The notes: generated by a model not told the origin, from the letters alone. A stretch of DNA of 64,000 nt from Oscillospiraceae bacterium (GCA_014799395.1 JAAVID010000053.1:1-64000); one strand, 5' to 3'. Positions 16,068 through 25,192 are shown, numbered from the stretch's first letter. Program-made: numbers and translations.

Positions 16068-16841
16068 ATGAGCAGATTATTAAGGGCAAACTTCTCGAGA
16101 TTATGGAAAACAACAGCTTTTTGGGGCTGTCTTATCGCCGCCGCGGCGTTGGGTATTCTTATGCAGCTGCTTGAGGGCAGAGTCAGCGGATTGTTCAGGT
16201 CTATGTATAACGCGGCACCCGTGGAGCTGTTCTTTGCGGCGGTTTTCGCGGTGATGTATATCGGTACGGACAATTCGGACAGAACAGTACGCAATAAACT
16301 TATCGTTGGAATATCGCGCGTTAAGATATATTTTGCAAATCTGATAACGGTATCGGCGGGAACGGCGCTTATATTCGCGGCTGATTGGCTTGCGCTGATC
16401 GTATATGATCTTATTACGCACGGCGGTGTTGAGATAGAACCGTATCTTTTGGCGCTGTATGCGGCGCTGTGCCTTATCGCGGGCGCGGCTATGGCGGCGG
16501 TCTGCACGCTTTTGGCGACGCTTATAACGTCAAAGTCGCTCGCGTCGACGCTTACTATCACGCTGATGATCGGAATGTTTTTTGGCGGACAGTATATTTT
16601 GAGCCTTTCGTATTCGTTATCTTCTGATAATTCCGTGATGAGCGGCGCAGTCGAGACGGCATACAACCTTATGCCGACAAGCCAGATAGAGGAGATACTG
16701 TCGAGAATTTTATTTGTGAATGAAAATCCCGAGGTATTTCATATCGGATACGCTTTGGAGCCGATGTGGTATTCGCTGGGCTTATGCGCGGCGGTAACGG
16801 TTATCGGAGCGCTTGCGTTCCGCAAAAAGGACTTGAGGTGA
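16068..16841 (+). CDS. ABC-2 permease, paralogue 1 of 5
   Basis: Polytopic membrane protein of 257 residues with about six hydrophobic helices. It begins MSRLLRANFSRLWKTTAFW and ends in GALAFRKKDLR, the two signatures shared by all five permeases here. The central part diverges from the others. ATG 16068 follows GGGAGGGG, 11 bases after the ATPase stop. The family is the ABC-2 type (BcrB/LanE-like) by topology and by its neighbour; substrate is unknown. Confidence 0.85.
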   Translation: MSRLLRANFSRLWKTTAFWGCLIAAAALGILMQLLEGRVSGLFRSMYNAAPVELFFAAVFAVMYIGTDNSDRTVRNKLIVGISRVKIYFANLITVSAGTALIFAADWLALIVYDLITHGGVEIEPYLLALYAALCLIAGAAMAAVCTLLATLITSKSLASTLTITLMIGMFFGGQYILSLSYSLSSDNSVMSGAVETAYNLMPTSQIEEILSRILFVNENPEVFHIGYALEPMWYSLGLCAAVTVIGALAFRKKDLR

Positions 16842-16850
16842 GAAATTATT

Positions 16851-17675
16851 ATGGCTAGATTATTACAGGCAAATTTTGCCAGATTATGGAAAACAAAATC
16901 CTTTTGGGTATGCCTGATATTGACGGTGGGTCTGAGCGCTATGGCTCTTATATCAAACTATCTGGAAAGCCCGAAATACATTGAGAATATGGGCGGAAAT
17001 TTAACGGCTAACGGCACCGGAGTAATGCTGTATACTGCGATATTGGCGGCGCTGTACCTCGGAACGGACTATTCCAACGGAACTATACGCAACAAGCTGG
17101 TGATAGGGCGCACTCGCGCCGAGATATATTTCGCGAATCTGATAACAACGGCGCTGAGCGGGGTTATCCTGCTTACTGCATCATGGGTATCTACGGGCGC
17201 TGTGGGGCTGTGCTTGGGCGGCAAGCTGGGTATGCCCGCGGGCGAGCTCGCGCTTGACATTGCCGTGTGCGTATGCGCGATAATTGCTTTATGCGCGATA
17301 TTCACGGTCATCGGAATGCTGATAAGCTCGAAATCCGCGATAGTCACGATAACGCTTGTGTCAGCGTTTGCTCTGATGATTATCGGTATCCTGATACAAT
17401 CAAGGCTTGATATTCCGGAGTTTTCCACAAGTCTTTTGGTAGGCGAGGACGGAACAATATCTTTTGGCGAACAAATGCCTAATCCGATGTATGTAAGCGG
17501 CATACAGCGCGACATAATGACGGCGGTGAACGACGTTCTTCCGAGCGGTCAATTAACGCAAATGCAAATGGGCAAGGCTCACAACGAGGGGCTTATGCCG
17601 CTGTACTCGCTGGGAGTGCTGGCGGTATCTACGGCGGTCGGCGCGTTGGTGTTCCGAAAAAAAGATCTGAAGTGA
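16851..17675 (+). CDS. ABC-2 permease, paralogue 2 of 5
   Basis: 274-residue membrane protein with about six helices. Start sequence MARLLQANFARLWKTKSFW and end GALVFRKKDLK match the set. It shares with paralogue 3 the length, the motif YLGTDYSNGTIRNKLVIG-like region, the loop NPMYVSG and the stretch AVNDVLPSGQ, so these two are the closest pair. Near-identical DNA at their 5' ends (AAATTTTGCCAGATTATGG) points to recent duplication or gene conversion. It starts nine bases after paralogue 1. Confidence 0.85.
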   Translation: MARLLQANFARLWKTKSFWVCLILTVGLSAMALISNYLESPKYIENMGGNLTANGTGVMLYTAILAALYLGTDYSNGTIRNKLVIGRTRAEIYFANLITTALSGVILLTASWVSTGAVGLCLGGKLGMPAGELALDIAVCVCAIIALCAIFTVIGMLISSKSAIVTITLVSAFALMIIGILIQSRLDIPEFSTSLLVGEDGTISFGEQMPNPMYVSGIQRDIMTAVNDVLPSGQLTQMQMGKAHNEGLMPLYSLGVLAVSTAVGALVFRKKDLK

Positions 17676-17682
17676 GGGCTAT

Positions 17683-18507
17683 ATGATAAGATTATTAAAC
17701 GCAAATTTTGCCAGATTATGGAAAACAAAATCTTTTTGGGTGTGTTTTATACTTTTGACGGTCTTGGATATCACGAATTTCCTGACGTCGTATTCCGTAG
17801 ACCCGGAATGCGTGAAAAAGCTCGGCGCGGAGCTGATGTCACACTGCTCGAATGTACTGCTGTTTATCGCGATATTCGCCGCGCTGTTTCTCGGCACGGA
17901 CCATTCCAACGGAACGATACGCAACAAGCTCATAATAGGTCACAAAAGATTCGAGATATATTTCTCGAATCTGATAACGGCTGCGGTCGGCGGTTTGATA
18001 CTCATAGCGGCAGAATGGAGCGTTGTGCTTATCACGGGCTTTTGTCTCGGCGGAGAGATCGGTATGCCCGCTGAGGAGATGCTGTTAAAAATGCTGATAT
18101 GCATAAGCGCGGTAATAGCTTTAAGCGCGATATTCACGCTGCTGGGTATGTTGTTTACCTCAAAGTCCACGATCATTACGATAACGCTTGTGATGACTTT
18201 CGTGTTGGTAATAGGCGCGGCGGTGATCGAATCTATCCTTGCCGAGCCGGAATATGTCACAAGCTTCGAGATGATGACGGACGGCGTGGTAACTCAGGGC
18301 GAAGCCGAGCCCAATCCCCTGTACGTCAGCGGAGCGAAGCGCGGCGTCCTTGAGGCGGTGAACGACGTTCTCCCAAGCGGACAGATGATGCAAATGGAGA
18401 TCGGTACGCTGCGCAGTGCGGAGCTTATGCCGCTGTATTCGCTGGGAGTTATCGCGGTATCGACGGCGGTGGGAGTATTGGTGTTCCGCCGAAAGGACTT
18501 GAAATAA
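17683..18507 (+). CDS. ABC-2 permease, paralogue 3 of 5
   Basis: 274-residue membrane protein, about six helices, very similar to paralogue 2 in length, ends and internal motifs (FLGTDHSNGTIRNKL, NPLYVSG, AVNDVLPSGQMMQ). It starts seven bases after paralogue 2, with GAGGG upstream of ATG 17683. Confidence 0.85.
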   Translation: MIRLLNANFARLWKTKSFWVCFILLTVLDITNFLTSYSVDPECVKKLGAELMSHCSNVLLFIAIFAALFLGTDHSNGTIRNKLIIGHKRFEIYFSNLITAAVGGLILIAAEWSVVLITGFCLGGEIGMPAEEMLLKMLICISAVIALSAIFTLLGMLFTSKSTIITITLVMTFVLVIGAAVIESILAEPEYVTSFEMMTDGVVTQGEAEPNPLYVSGAKRGVLEAVNDVLPSGQMMQMEIGTLRSAELMPLYSLGVIAVSTAVGVLVFRRKDLK

Positions 18508-18525
18508 TGCGAAAGGGTGGTTTTG

Positions 18526-19221
18526 GTGAGTAAACTGCTTCACGCCAACTTTGCGCGAATGTTCGGCAGCGTTGAGTTTATGGCCTGCACACTGTTTTCG
18601 CTAGGCTTCGGGCTGCTTAATTTCATCTTCAGCTGTATATTAAATGTTTCGTCATATCATACGACCTTTGAGAGGGATCTCTTTAATATGTCGAAAGCCG
18701 TAATAGTGATAGCGGCGGTGTTTGTGTCGCTGTTTTTCGGCACGGAGAATTCGGTCGTCCGCAACAGGCTTATGGTCGGGCACAGCCGCGGCGCGGTATA
18801 CGCGGCGAACTGGCTGACTGCCTTTTGCGGAGTGTTCGTCATAAACGCGCTTAGTATGCTGCCGTATACGCTGGCTGCGCCGTTTTTTGACGTTAAGGTC
18901 GGCGACATAACCGTTGACGAGCTTATGTTAAATGTTCTTATCGAGATACTTGCGGTCGCGGCGGCAGGCGGCATTTACTTTCTGATAACCGTTATCATCA
19001 CGAGGCGCTCGGTTTGTGCGGTGGGAGCGCTCGTCACGGCAATAATACTTTTATACCTGCCCGAGATGGGCGGCAATTGGCGCTATTCTCCCGGAGGACA
19101 GCTCAATATTCTGCTGAACAGGGAGTATACTACCGCGGTAATGCCGCTTTGTTCGCTGGGATTGCTGGCGGTATCAACGGCGGTCGGAGCTGTTGTGTTC
19201 GGCAGAAAGGACTTGAAATAG
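18526..19221 (+). CDS. ABC-2 permease, paralogue 4 of 5
   Basis: Shorter, diverged member (231 residues). The track starts at GTG 18517; GTG 18526 behind AAAGGGTGG is preferred because it aligns the N-terminus (SKLLHANFARMF) with the other paralogues. It has about six hydrophobic helices, the FFGTENSVVRNRLMVG equivalent of the shared loop, and the ending GAVVFGRKDLK. The shorter central extracytoplasmic segment suggests a different partner or substrate contact. Confidence 0.82.
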   Translation: MSKLLHANFARMFGSVEFMACTLFSLGFGLLNFIFSCILNVSSYHTTFERDLFNMSKAVIVIAAVFVSLFFGTENSVVRNRLMVGHSRGAVYAANWLTAFCGVFVINALSMLPYTLAAPFFDVKVGDITVDELMLNVLIEILAVAAAGGIYFLITVIITRRSVCAVGALVTAIILLYLPEMGGNWRYSPGGQLNILLNREYTTAVMPLCSLGLLAVSTAVGAVVFGRKDLK

Positions 19222-19240
19222 CATCTGAAAAGGAGATAAA

Positions 19241-20062
19241 ATGTCACGGGTATTTAACGCGAATATGTTCAGATTGAGAAGAAACAGTCTGTTTTGGTGG
19301 TCTGTGATATTGACGGGTTTGATAACGGCGGGGCTTGTGCTGCTTGACAGTTCGGCAATAAACGGAAGTATCACGAATTATGAGCTTGAGAATATCGCGC
19401 TGTCGGGAGCGCCGTTTGTGCAGTTTATCTGCGCGGCGGTGATAGTGCTGTTTATCGGTACGGACAACAGTCAGAATACGATACGCGGCAAGCTGATAGT
19501 CGGCAATGAGCGCAAAGGCATATATTTTGCGGATGTGATGACCGGTATTATTATCGGCTGCTCGATTAACGCCGCATGGCTTGTCGGAGGACTGTCGGGC
19601 GCTCCGATACTGGGCTTCTGGAAAATGGAGCCCGCAAAAGCGTTTATGTATATCATAATGTCGTTTGTATGCACGGTCTCGATAAGCGCGATTGCGGCGC
19701 TGATAGGGGTATTGGTTCAGCGGCGGTCGGCGGCGGTAGCTGCCGCGTTTATGGCGGTGTTTGTTCTGATACTGTGCGCAAATACCGTTTATGAGCGGCT
19801 GAGCAATAATGAGGAGGACGCAGCTGTGAATTTCGTTGACGGCGAACCCGTTTTCGAGATCGTCAAAAATCCCGATTACGTGGACGGTCCGATGAGAATG
19901 GCGTTCGAGCTTGCGCTCAACGTAAACCCGATGGGCGTATCGGTCTCACTGTCAAACCGCGACCTCGACGACCCGACGGCGAGCCTTGTCGGTACAGCGT
20001 TTATAACGATATTTGTAAGCTCGCTTGGCGCGGCTGCGTTCCGCCGAAAAGATCTGCGGTGA
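19241..20062 (+). CDS. ABC-2 permease, paralogue 5 of 5
   Basis: 273-residue membrane protein with the family start MSRVFNANMFRLRRNSLFWW, the loop FIGTDNSQNTIRGKLIVG and the ending GAAAFRRKDLR. AAAAGGAG precedes ATG 19241. It is the last gene of the ABC run; 159 non-coding bases and a strong promoter separate it from the hydrolase gene. Confidence 0.85.
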   Translation: MSRVFNANMFRLRRNSLFWWSVILTGLITAGLVLLDSSAINGSITNYELENIALSGAPFVQFICAAVIVLFIGTDNSQNTIRGKLIVGNERKGIYFADVMTGIIIGCSINAAWLVGGLSGAPILGFWKMEPAKAFMYIIMSFVCTVSISAIAALIGVLVQRRSAAVAAAFMAVFVLILCANTVYERLSNNEEDAAVNFVDGEPVFEIVKNPDYVDGPMRMAFELALNVNPMGVSVSLSNRDLDDPTASLVGTAFITIFVSSLGAAAFRRKDLR

Positions 20063-20141
20063 ATTTCGCCTGTTTTTGGCAGATATAACGCCTTGTTTTT
20101 ATATATTACCGATAAAATATTTCTCAAAATGTCCAATACGG

Positions 20142-20170
20142 TTGACAAGCCGTCATAAAAGTGATATAAT
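20142..20170 (+). promoter_or_regulatory. Sigma-A promoter for the hydrolase-kinase pair
   Basis: Consensus TTGACA (20142-20147), 17 bases, TATAAT (20165-20170). The leader is about 45 bases. Confidence 0.88.
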
Positions 20171-20221
20171 AAAATTATATATAAATAAAACTATAACTAG
20201 CCATATTCGGGGGTACATAAA

Positions 20222-20764
20222 ATGTCGGAGAAGGAAATCTACTTGGTTATAACCCAGACGGGGAGTATTGTCTCGCGCATGCTGAAAAAGATCACGGGCG
20301 CGGAATACAACCATATTTCGGTTAGCCTGGAATCCGATCTGCATTGTATGTATTCGTTCGGCAGACGGTATACATATTTCCCTTGGTGGGGCGGTTTTGT
20401 GAGGGAATCGACCGAGTACGGCTCTATGAAGCGTTTCGCCGACGCAAGGGCTATCGTTGTGGCGATACCCGTAAGCGAGAAAACCTATGGCAAGGTCGAG
20501 GACGAGCTGAACGTTATGATCGAGAACAAGAACGAGTATTATTACGATTATATGGGGCTTTTGCTTGCGGGATTGAAAATAAGCTACAAGCGCGAGCGGC
20601 ATTATTATTGCTCGGCTTTCGTGAGAGAATTGCTGGTGCGGTTCGGGATAGAGGACAGAGAGGTGTTCGAGCCGATAGTTCAGCCTATGCACTTCCTTGA
20701 CATTCCCGACGGAAACATTATCTACCGCGGCAGACTTTGCGATTACGACAGGACGGCGGTCTGA
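20222..20764 (+). CDS. Permuted NlpC/P60-like (YiiX-type) cysteine hydrolase
   Basis: 180-residue protein that looks like a circularly permuted papain-fold hydrolase: a conserved His in EYNHISVSL near residue 28 and a probable catalytic Cys in HYYCSAFVREL near residue 137. Members act on cell-wall peptides or lipids. No signal peptide or membrane helix is seen, so it would work in the cytoplasm or leave by an unusual route. Its stop overlaps the histidine kinase start (TGATG), so the two are made together, which suggests a link between the hydrolase and sensing. Assignment is by motif only. Confidence 0.7.
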   Translation: MSEKEIYLVITQTGSIVSRMLKKITGAEYNHISVSLESDLHCMYSFGRRYTYFPWWGGFVRESTEYGSMKRFADARAIVVAIPVSEKTYGKVEDELNVMIENKNEYYYDYMGLLLAGLKISYKRERHYYCSAFVRELLVRFGIEDREVFEPIVQPMHFLDIPDGNIIYRGRLCDYDRTAV

Positions 20765-21636
20765 TGATATATATTATCTGCGCAGTCTTTGCGTTCGCGG
20801 CGGTATTTCTCGCGGTAAAGTGCTTTCTGATGAAGCGCTCGGCGCGTGAAATTCGGGAGAAAATGGCGGAAAAGCTGTCCGAGGACACCAATACGCTTAT
20901 CGACATCTCCTCCGCGGACAAGGATATGCGCGGACTTGCGGCGGCGCTGAACGACGAGCTTGTAAAGCTCCGCGAGGAGCGGCGCTTGTGCAGACAGGGC
21001 GACACGGAGCTGAAGGACGCGGTCACGAATATTTCCCACGACCTGCGCACTCCGCTGACCGCGATATGCGGCTATCTCGATCTTCTCGAACGCGAGGAGA
21101 TGAGCGGCGCGGCGCGGCAGTATCTCGAGCAGATCGAGAACCGCACCGAGGTTATGAAACAGCTCACCGAGGAGCTTTTCAGATACTCGGTGGTCGCGGC
21201 GGCAAAGGAGTTTAAGCTCGAGCGGCTGTGCGTGAACGACGTGCTGGAGGAAAGCATAGCGACGTTCTACGGCGCGATATCGCAGCAGGGGATCACTCCC
21301 GAGATCACGATAACGGAGCAAAGGATAGACCGCATTACCGACAGATCGGCGCTGACAAGGGTTTTCGGGAACATAATCACGAACGCGCTGAAATATTCGA
21401 GCGGCGACCTCATTGTTGATATGACCGGCGACTGCACCATTACGTTCGCGAACTCCTCCGACAATCTCGGGAAAATTTCGGCGGAGCGCTTGTTCGACAG
21501 GTTCTACACGGTCGAGACGGGGAGCAACTCCACGGGTCTCGGACTGTCGATAGCTAAACTGCTCGTCGAGCAGATGAACGGCACTATTTCCGCGGAAATA
21601 CGCGGCGACAAGCTGTTTATTACGGTAAAATTATAA
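20764..21636 (+). CDS. Sensor histidine kinase
   Basis: Membrane kinase of 290 residues, probable partner of the regulator at 14342. One N-terminal helix (MIYIICAVFAFAAVFLAV) leaves almost no extracellular sensor domain, as in intramembrane-sensing kinases that read a transporter's activity. The H-box is ISHDLRTPLTAICGY, the N-box NIITNALKYS and the G-box GLGLSIAKLL. ATG 20764 overlaps the previous stop; the ORF track starts nine codons early. With no ligand domain of its own, sensing through the ABC permeases is a plausible inference. Confidence 0.9.
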   Translation: MIYIICAVFAFAAVFLAVKCFLMKRSAREIREKMAEKLSEDTNTLIDISSADKDMRGLAAALNDELVKLREERRLCRQGDTELKDAVTNISHDLRTPLTAICGYLDLLEREEMSGAARQYLEQIENRTEVMKQLTEELFRYSVVAAAKEFKLERLCVNDVLEESIATFYGAISQQGITPEITITEQRIDRITDRSALTRVFGNIITNALKYSSGDLIVDMTGDCTITFANSSDNLGKISAERLFDRFYTVETGSNSTGLGLSIAKLLVEQMNGTISAEIRGDKLFITVKL

Positions 21637-21672
21637 CGCCCTGCCAAAGCATTGACTTGGCAGGGCGTTTTT
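21637..21672 (+). terminator. Rho-independent terminator of the kinase gene
   Basis: CGCCCTGCCAA (21637-21647) pairs with TTGGCAGGGCG (21657-21667), followed by TTTTT. A second perfect stem TCAAGCGAG/CTCGCTTGA (21682-21701) follows without a T run. Confidence 0.85.
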
Positions 21673-21716
21673 ATGGAGATGTCAAGCGAGAACTCGCTTG
21701 ATGATAAGGTAAGCTT

Positions 21717-23360
21717 TTATTTGCTCCGCATACAAAGAATCGAGAATACCGACTTACGCTGAATATCGGTCAGCGGCTTCAGCTCGCCCTTTTGGAGGAG
21801 TTTTTCGACGCAGCGCGGAACAAGCTCCGAGCTGCTGATTTGGTTGGTGCAGTACATTGCTTTCGCGGCGCGGCGGATATGCTCGGGGAATGCGTTCTTC
21901 ATCAGCTCGAAGCAGTCGCTGTCAAGCGTGTGACCGAACGCTCTCAGTTCCTCGGACATGGGTATCTTGTTCTGTAAAAAGCGCGTCATAGAACCGCCAA
22001 GCCATTCACGCTCGGCAAGTTCCGCCTTGAAAATAACGGGCTGCACTTTTCCATCGTGAATATACCCCTTGTCGCAAATGCGCTTGTATTCGTCGGGAGT
22101 AAGCGCGTCCTTTCCGCTGTTCATAAATTTTACCAGCGAATCCCAATCCGAGGTGAGGTTGTCGCGCCAGCCGCCGTTTCTGTCGGTGTAACGGCAGTCG
22201 ACGGAGATCGCGTAAAATTCGCGGTCGCTGTTTTCGGTGCGAGCGCTTGAAGCGCGGTTCATATATCCGCACGCCCAATACGGAAATTCGCCGCCCGGCT
22301 GTTGAGCCGTGTCGTCGGTAACGGTCGCATAAGCTGTAAAGTCTCCGCCGTCGGGACGCTTTACCGAGAACTCGTCCCAATCCACGGTCTCGATATCCTC
22401 GAAGCCTATTATGCAGGCGAGGACGAGGCTGTACTTCATAAAGTTGAGATCGCCGTCGGCACAGCGGAAGCCCCAGTGCTTGGGGTCGTTCTCGAATTTG
22501 CGGAATACTTCGGGGAAGTAATTATCGCAAAGATACTCCGCCGCGTTGTCCAAAAGTGCGTTGGTGTTGCCGCACTTGCTTTCGTCGGTTATCACCATAT
22601 TGGTGCGGTATTTCGGGTTTTTCGAGTTGTCCAGCTTGTCGATATACGCATAGTCGACCAACTTGTCAAGGCAGTCGGAAATGTAGACCTGCGGCACGCC
22701 GACCGCGCGGGCGATCTCTTCAAGTGTTTTCGGCTCCCAATAGCACGAGAACGCGATGTTCTGCTTGAGCCGTGTGTCGAACATATTCATAGTGTCGCCT
22801 GTGGAACCCGGGGTTCCGCTGTGTCCCATATCCGTGAATTTAACGGGATTAAGCTCTAAATTCTGTTCGTTGATAGTCATAGTAATACCCTCTTTCAGTT
22901 TAGTCCGTGCGTCGGACAAGTGCCATTTTACGGTGCCCGCAGAGATATTCAGCCGCTTTGCGATCTCGGCGACGGGAAGCTCGGCGTAATAGTGCATATA
23001 CACGATCAGCCGCTGTCTGTCGGAAAGATAGCCGATCTCGCGGCGCAGAGCCTCGATAGCCTCGGAATCCTCGTCCCCGCGCTTGTCGTAATACGGTATC
23101 ACGACGTTGTCGATGTCCTCAAAGCTCCTGTTCTCGGTGAGCCGCCGAACGTATTTCGACCAGACATTCCGCGCGATACGGTAGACGTAGCCGTCAATAT
23201 TGACGATCTCGCCGCCGCGCAGAAACGAGCGGTAGACCTCGCAGATGATATCCGAAGCCAGCTCGTCCGCTTGGTCGACATTGCGCGTTTTCTCCATCGC
23301 GAAGCCGAATATCCTGTCGCGGTATTCGTAAATTTTCTTGTCCGCTGTTTGTTTGTCCAT
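21717..23360 (-). CDS. ECF-like sigma factor with a large C-terminal extension
   Basis: 547-residue protein. Residues about 1-75 match sigma region 2 (RIFGFAMEKTRNVDQADELASD, then IDGYVYRIARNVW) and about 115-165 match region 4 (LSDRQRLIVYMHYY, AEIAKRLNISAGTVKWHLS). About 380 further residues follow, roughly twice the length of an ordinary ECF factor. They include a second helix-turn-helix-like stretch (TLEEIARAVGVPQVYISDCLDKL) and a Trp/Tyr-rich domain I do not recognise. No membrane helix and no adjacent anti-sigma gene are present, so the extension may sense or restrain the sigma part. ATG 23360 follows CCGGAGG; the track starts 17 codons early. It could also be called a sigma-domain transcription regulator. 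Confidence 0.8.
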   Translation of the reverse strand: MDKQTADKKIYEYRDRIFGFAMEKTRNVDQADELASDIICEVYRSFLRGGEIVNIDGYVYRIARNVWSKYVRRLTENRSFEDIDNVVIPYYDKRGDEDSEAIEALRREIGYLSDRQRLIVYMHYYAELPVAEIAKRLNISAGTVKWHLSDARTKLKEGITMTINEQNLELNPVKFTDMGHSGTPGSTGDTMNMFDTRLKQNIAFSCYWEPKTLEEIARAVGVPQVYISDCLDKLVDYAYIDKLDNSKNPKYRTNMVITDESKCGNTNALLDNAAEYLCDNYFPEVFRKFENDPKHWGFRCADGDLNFMKYSLVLACIIGFEDIETVDWDEFSVKRPDGGDFTAYATVTDDTAQQPGGEFPYWACGYMNRASSARTENSDREFYAISVDCRYTDRNGGWRDNLTSDWDSLVKFMNSGKDALTPDEYKRICDKGYIHDGKVQPVIFKAELAEREWLGGSMTRFLQNKIPMSEELRAFGHTLDSDCFELMKNAFPEHIRRAAKAMYCTNQISSSELVPRCVEKLLQKGELKPLTDIQRKSVFSILCMRSK

Positions 23361-23388
23361 TTTGAAAGCCTCCGGAAGCGTTCTCGTA

Positions 23389-23417
23389 AATATAGTGCGC
23401 GAAAAAATCAAAAGGTT
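23389..23417 (-). promoter_or_regulatory. Possible ECF-type promoter of the sigma gene
   Basis: On the minus strand CCAACCTTTT contains AACCTT (23412-23417), then 17 bases, then TATATT (23389-23394). The AAC-containing -35 is like ECF promoters and would suit autoregulation; no consensus for this sigma is known to me. Confidence 0.4.
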
Positions 23418-23439
23418 GGGTATTTTTTATTATTTTCCG

Positions 23440-23488
23440 AAAAAATTAAAATCCGCACTGCCAAGCGGATTTGCGCGGCAATGCGGAT
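23440..23488 (-). terminator. Terminator of the pyrimidine operon
   Basis: On the minus strand ATCCGCATTGCC pairs with GGCAGTGCGGAT and is followed by TTTAATTTTTT. It lies 19 bases after the pyrD stop and overlaps the upstream region of the sigma gene. Confidence 0.75.
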
Positions 23489-23506
23489 AAAAATATCGGT
23501 GAATAA

Positions 23507-24418
23507 TTACCACGGCTGACACTGCCCCGTTATCTCGGACAGCGATTTAATGCCGTTTTTCTCCATATACTCGGCAAGCCCGTCGATAACGTTAAGCGGC
23601 GCGTACGGGTCGGTGAAGATAGCTGTGCCCATTTGTATCGCGGTCGCGCCCGCGAGCATCATCTCAACGGCGTCCTCCCAGGTGGAGATACCGCCCATTC
23701 CGATTATCGGGATATTTACCGCCTTATAGCACTGGTAGACCATTCTCACCGCCACGGGGAATATCGCGGGACCGCTCAGTCCGCCCATATTGTTGCGCAG
23801 AATGGGGCGCTTGGTGCGAATATCGATACGCATTCCGAGCAGGGTGTTTATCATCGAGAGAGCGTCCGCGCCCTCTGCCTCCACCGCTTTGGCTATTGAA
23901 GTAATATCCGTGACGTTCGGGGTGAGCTTGACGATAAGCGGCTTGGAGGTCGCCTTGCGGACTGCCTTGGTAACGCCCGCCGCGCCCTCGCAGGTAACGC
24001 CCCACGTCGCGCCGCCCGCCTTGACGTTCGGGCAGGAGATGTTCAGCTCGATCATATCCACGTCGGACGCGTCGAGAACCTCCGCCGCCGCGATATAATC
24101 GTCGATAGTCGCGCCCGCCACGTTCGCGATTATTACGTTGCCCTCCTCCTTGAGTACGGGGAGATAAAACTCGACAAAGCCGTGTACTCCGATATTCTGA
24201 AGTCCTACGGAATTCAGAATTCCCGAATAAGTTTCGGCAATTCTCGGCGGGGGATTTCCGAGCTTGGGCTCTATTGTCATTCCCTTGCAGGAGATACCTC
24301 CGAGCTTTGATATGGGATAAAGGTCGGTATAGCACTCGCCGTTGCCGTATGTTCCGGAAGCGGCGATTACGGGGTTCGGGAACTCCACGCCCGCTATCCT
24401 TACAGAAAGATCAACCAT
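23507..24418 (-). CDS. pyrD: Dihydroorotate dehydrogenase B, catalytic subunit
   Basis: Oxidises dihydroorotate to orotate with FMN; the class 1B enzyme passes electrons to PyrK and NAD. Motifs visible are NPVIAASGTYGNG near the N-terminus, the substrate/FMN region ELNISCPNVK and GMGGISTWEDA. The catalytic Cys of class 1B is in NISCPN-type surroundings. The protein has 303 residues from ATG 24418, chosen because of GGAGGAGG upstream; it overlaps the pyrK end by eight bases. Last gene of the operon. Confidence 0.94.
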   Translation of the reverse strand: MVDLSVRIAGVEFPNPVIAASGTYGNGECYTDLYPISKLGGISCKGMTIEPKLGNPPPRIAETYSGILNSVGLQNIGVHGFVEFYLPVLKEEGNVIIANVAGATIDDYIAAAEVLDASDVDMIELNISCPNVKAGGATWGVTCEGAAGVTKAVRKATSKPLIVKLTPNVTDITSIAKAVEAEGADALSMINTLLGMRIDIRTKRPILRNNMGGLSGPAIFPVAVRMVYQCYKAVNIPIIGMGGISTWEDAVEMMLAGATAIQMGTAIFTDPYAPLNVIDGLAEYMEKNGIKSLSEITGQCQPW

Positions 24419-25184
24419 CGAAACGCACCTCCTCCGCATTGAATACGGGACCGTCCTTGCATACGCGCGAATAGAACTCCTTGCCGTTACGCACCGTCAT
24501 ACACGAGCAAACAACGCAAGCGCCCACGCCGCACCCCATTCGCTGCTCGAGCGACACCTGGCACGGCACTTTGCGCTCCTCGCACGTTTTGACTACCGCT
24601 TTGAGCATAGGCGTAGGTCCGCACGCGAGAACGGCGGCAATATCGCCCTTTTCAAGCTCTTCGGAAAGCGGTATCGTTACCAAGCCCTTGCGTCCGACGC
24701 TTCCGTCGTCCGTGCAGAGAATGGTATTCGAGCCGTTGTCCTTGAACTCGTCAACGAGGATTATCTTCGAGTAATCGCGGAAGCCGACCATCGCGGTGCA
24801 AAGCTCGCCCGTGATATGCGATACGCCCAGCAGGGGAGGCACTCCGATACCGCCGCCGACTACGATAATTCTCTTTCCGTCCGGAACGCGGAAGCCGTTG
24901 CCGAGCGGTCCGAGAATGTCAAGGCTCTCGCCCTCGGTCAGCATTGCAAGCGCCTCCGTGCCCTTTCCGCGAACCTCGAACACGAACCGCAGCGTTCCGC
25001 GCTCCTTGTCGATACCGCAGATCGAGATAGGTCTGCGGAGCGTAAAACCGGGCGCGGCGATGTTCGCGAACTGTCCGACCTGCGCTTCGTCCGCAAGCTC
25101 GGGCGCGTCAACATAGACCGAATAAATACCCTTGGCAAGCGTCGACTTCTCAATAATGGGATATTTCCCGCAATAAAAGCTCAT
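24411..25184 (-). CDS. pyrK: Dihydroorotate dehydrogenase electron-transfer subunit
   Basis: FAD and [2Fe-2S] subunit that carries electrons from PyrD to NAD. The FAD-binding RRPISICGID and the nucleotide-binding VGGGIGVPPLL are present; the C-terminal iron-sulfur Cys cluster is CGVGACVVCSC with a further Cys in RVCKDGP. The 257 residues are the normal length. Translation is coupled to pyrD by the overlap. Confidence 0.94.
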   Translation of the reverse strand: MSFYCGKYPIIEKSTLAKGIYSVYVDAPELADEAQVGQFANIAAPGFTLRRPISICGIDKERGTLRFVFEVRGKGTEALAMLTEGESLDILGPLGNGFRVPDGKRIIVVGGGIGVPPLLGVSHITGELCTAMVGFRDYSKIILVDEFKDNGSNTILCTDDGSVGRKGLVTIPLSEELEKGDIAAVLACGPTPMLKAVVKTCEERKVPCQVSLEQRMGCGVGACVVCSCMTVRNGKEFYSRVCKDGPVFNAEEVRFDG

Positions 25185-25192
25185 GAATAATG

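Noticed and set aside
21682-21701. Perfect stem TCAAGCGAG/CTCGCTTGA as terminator of the sigma gene
   Set aside because: No T run follows on either strand and the loop would be two bases; left as an unexplained palindrome.
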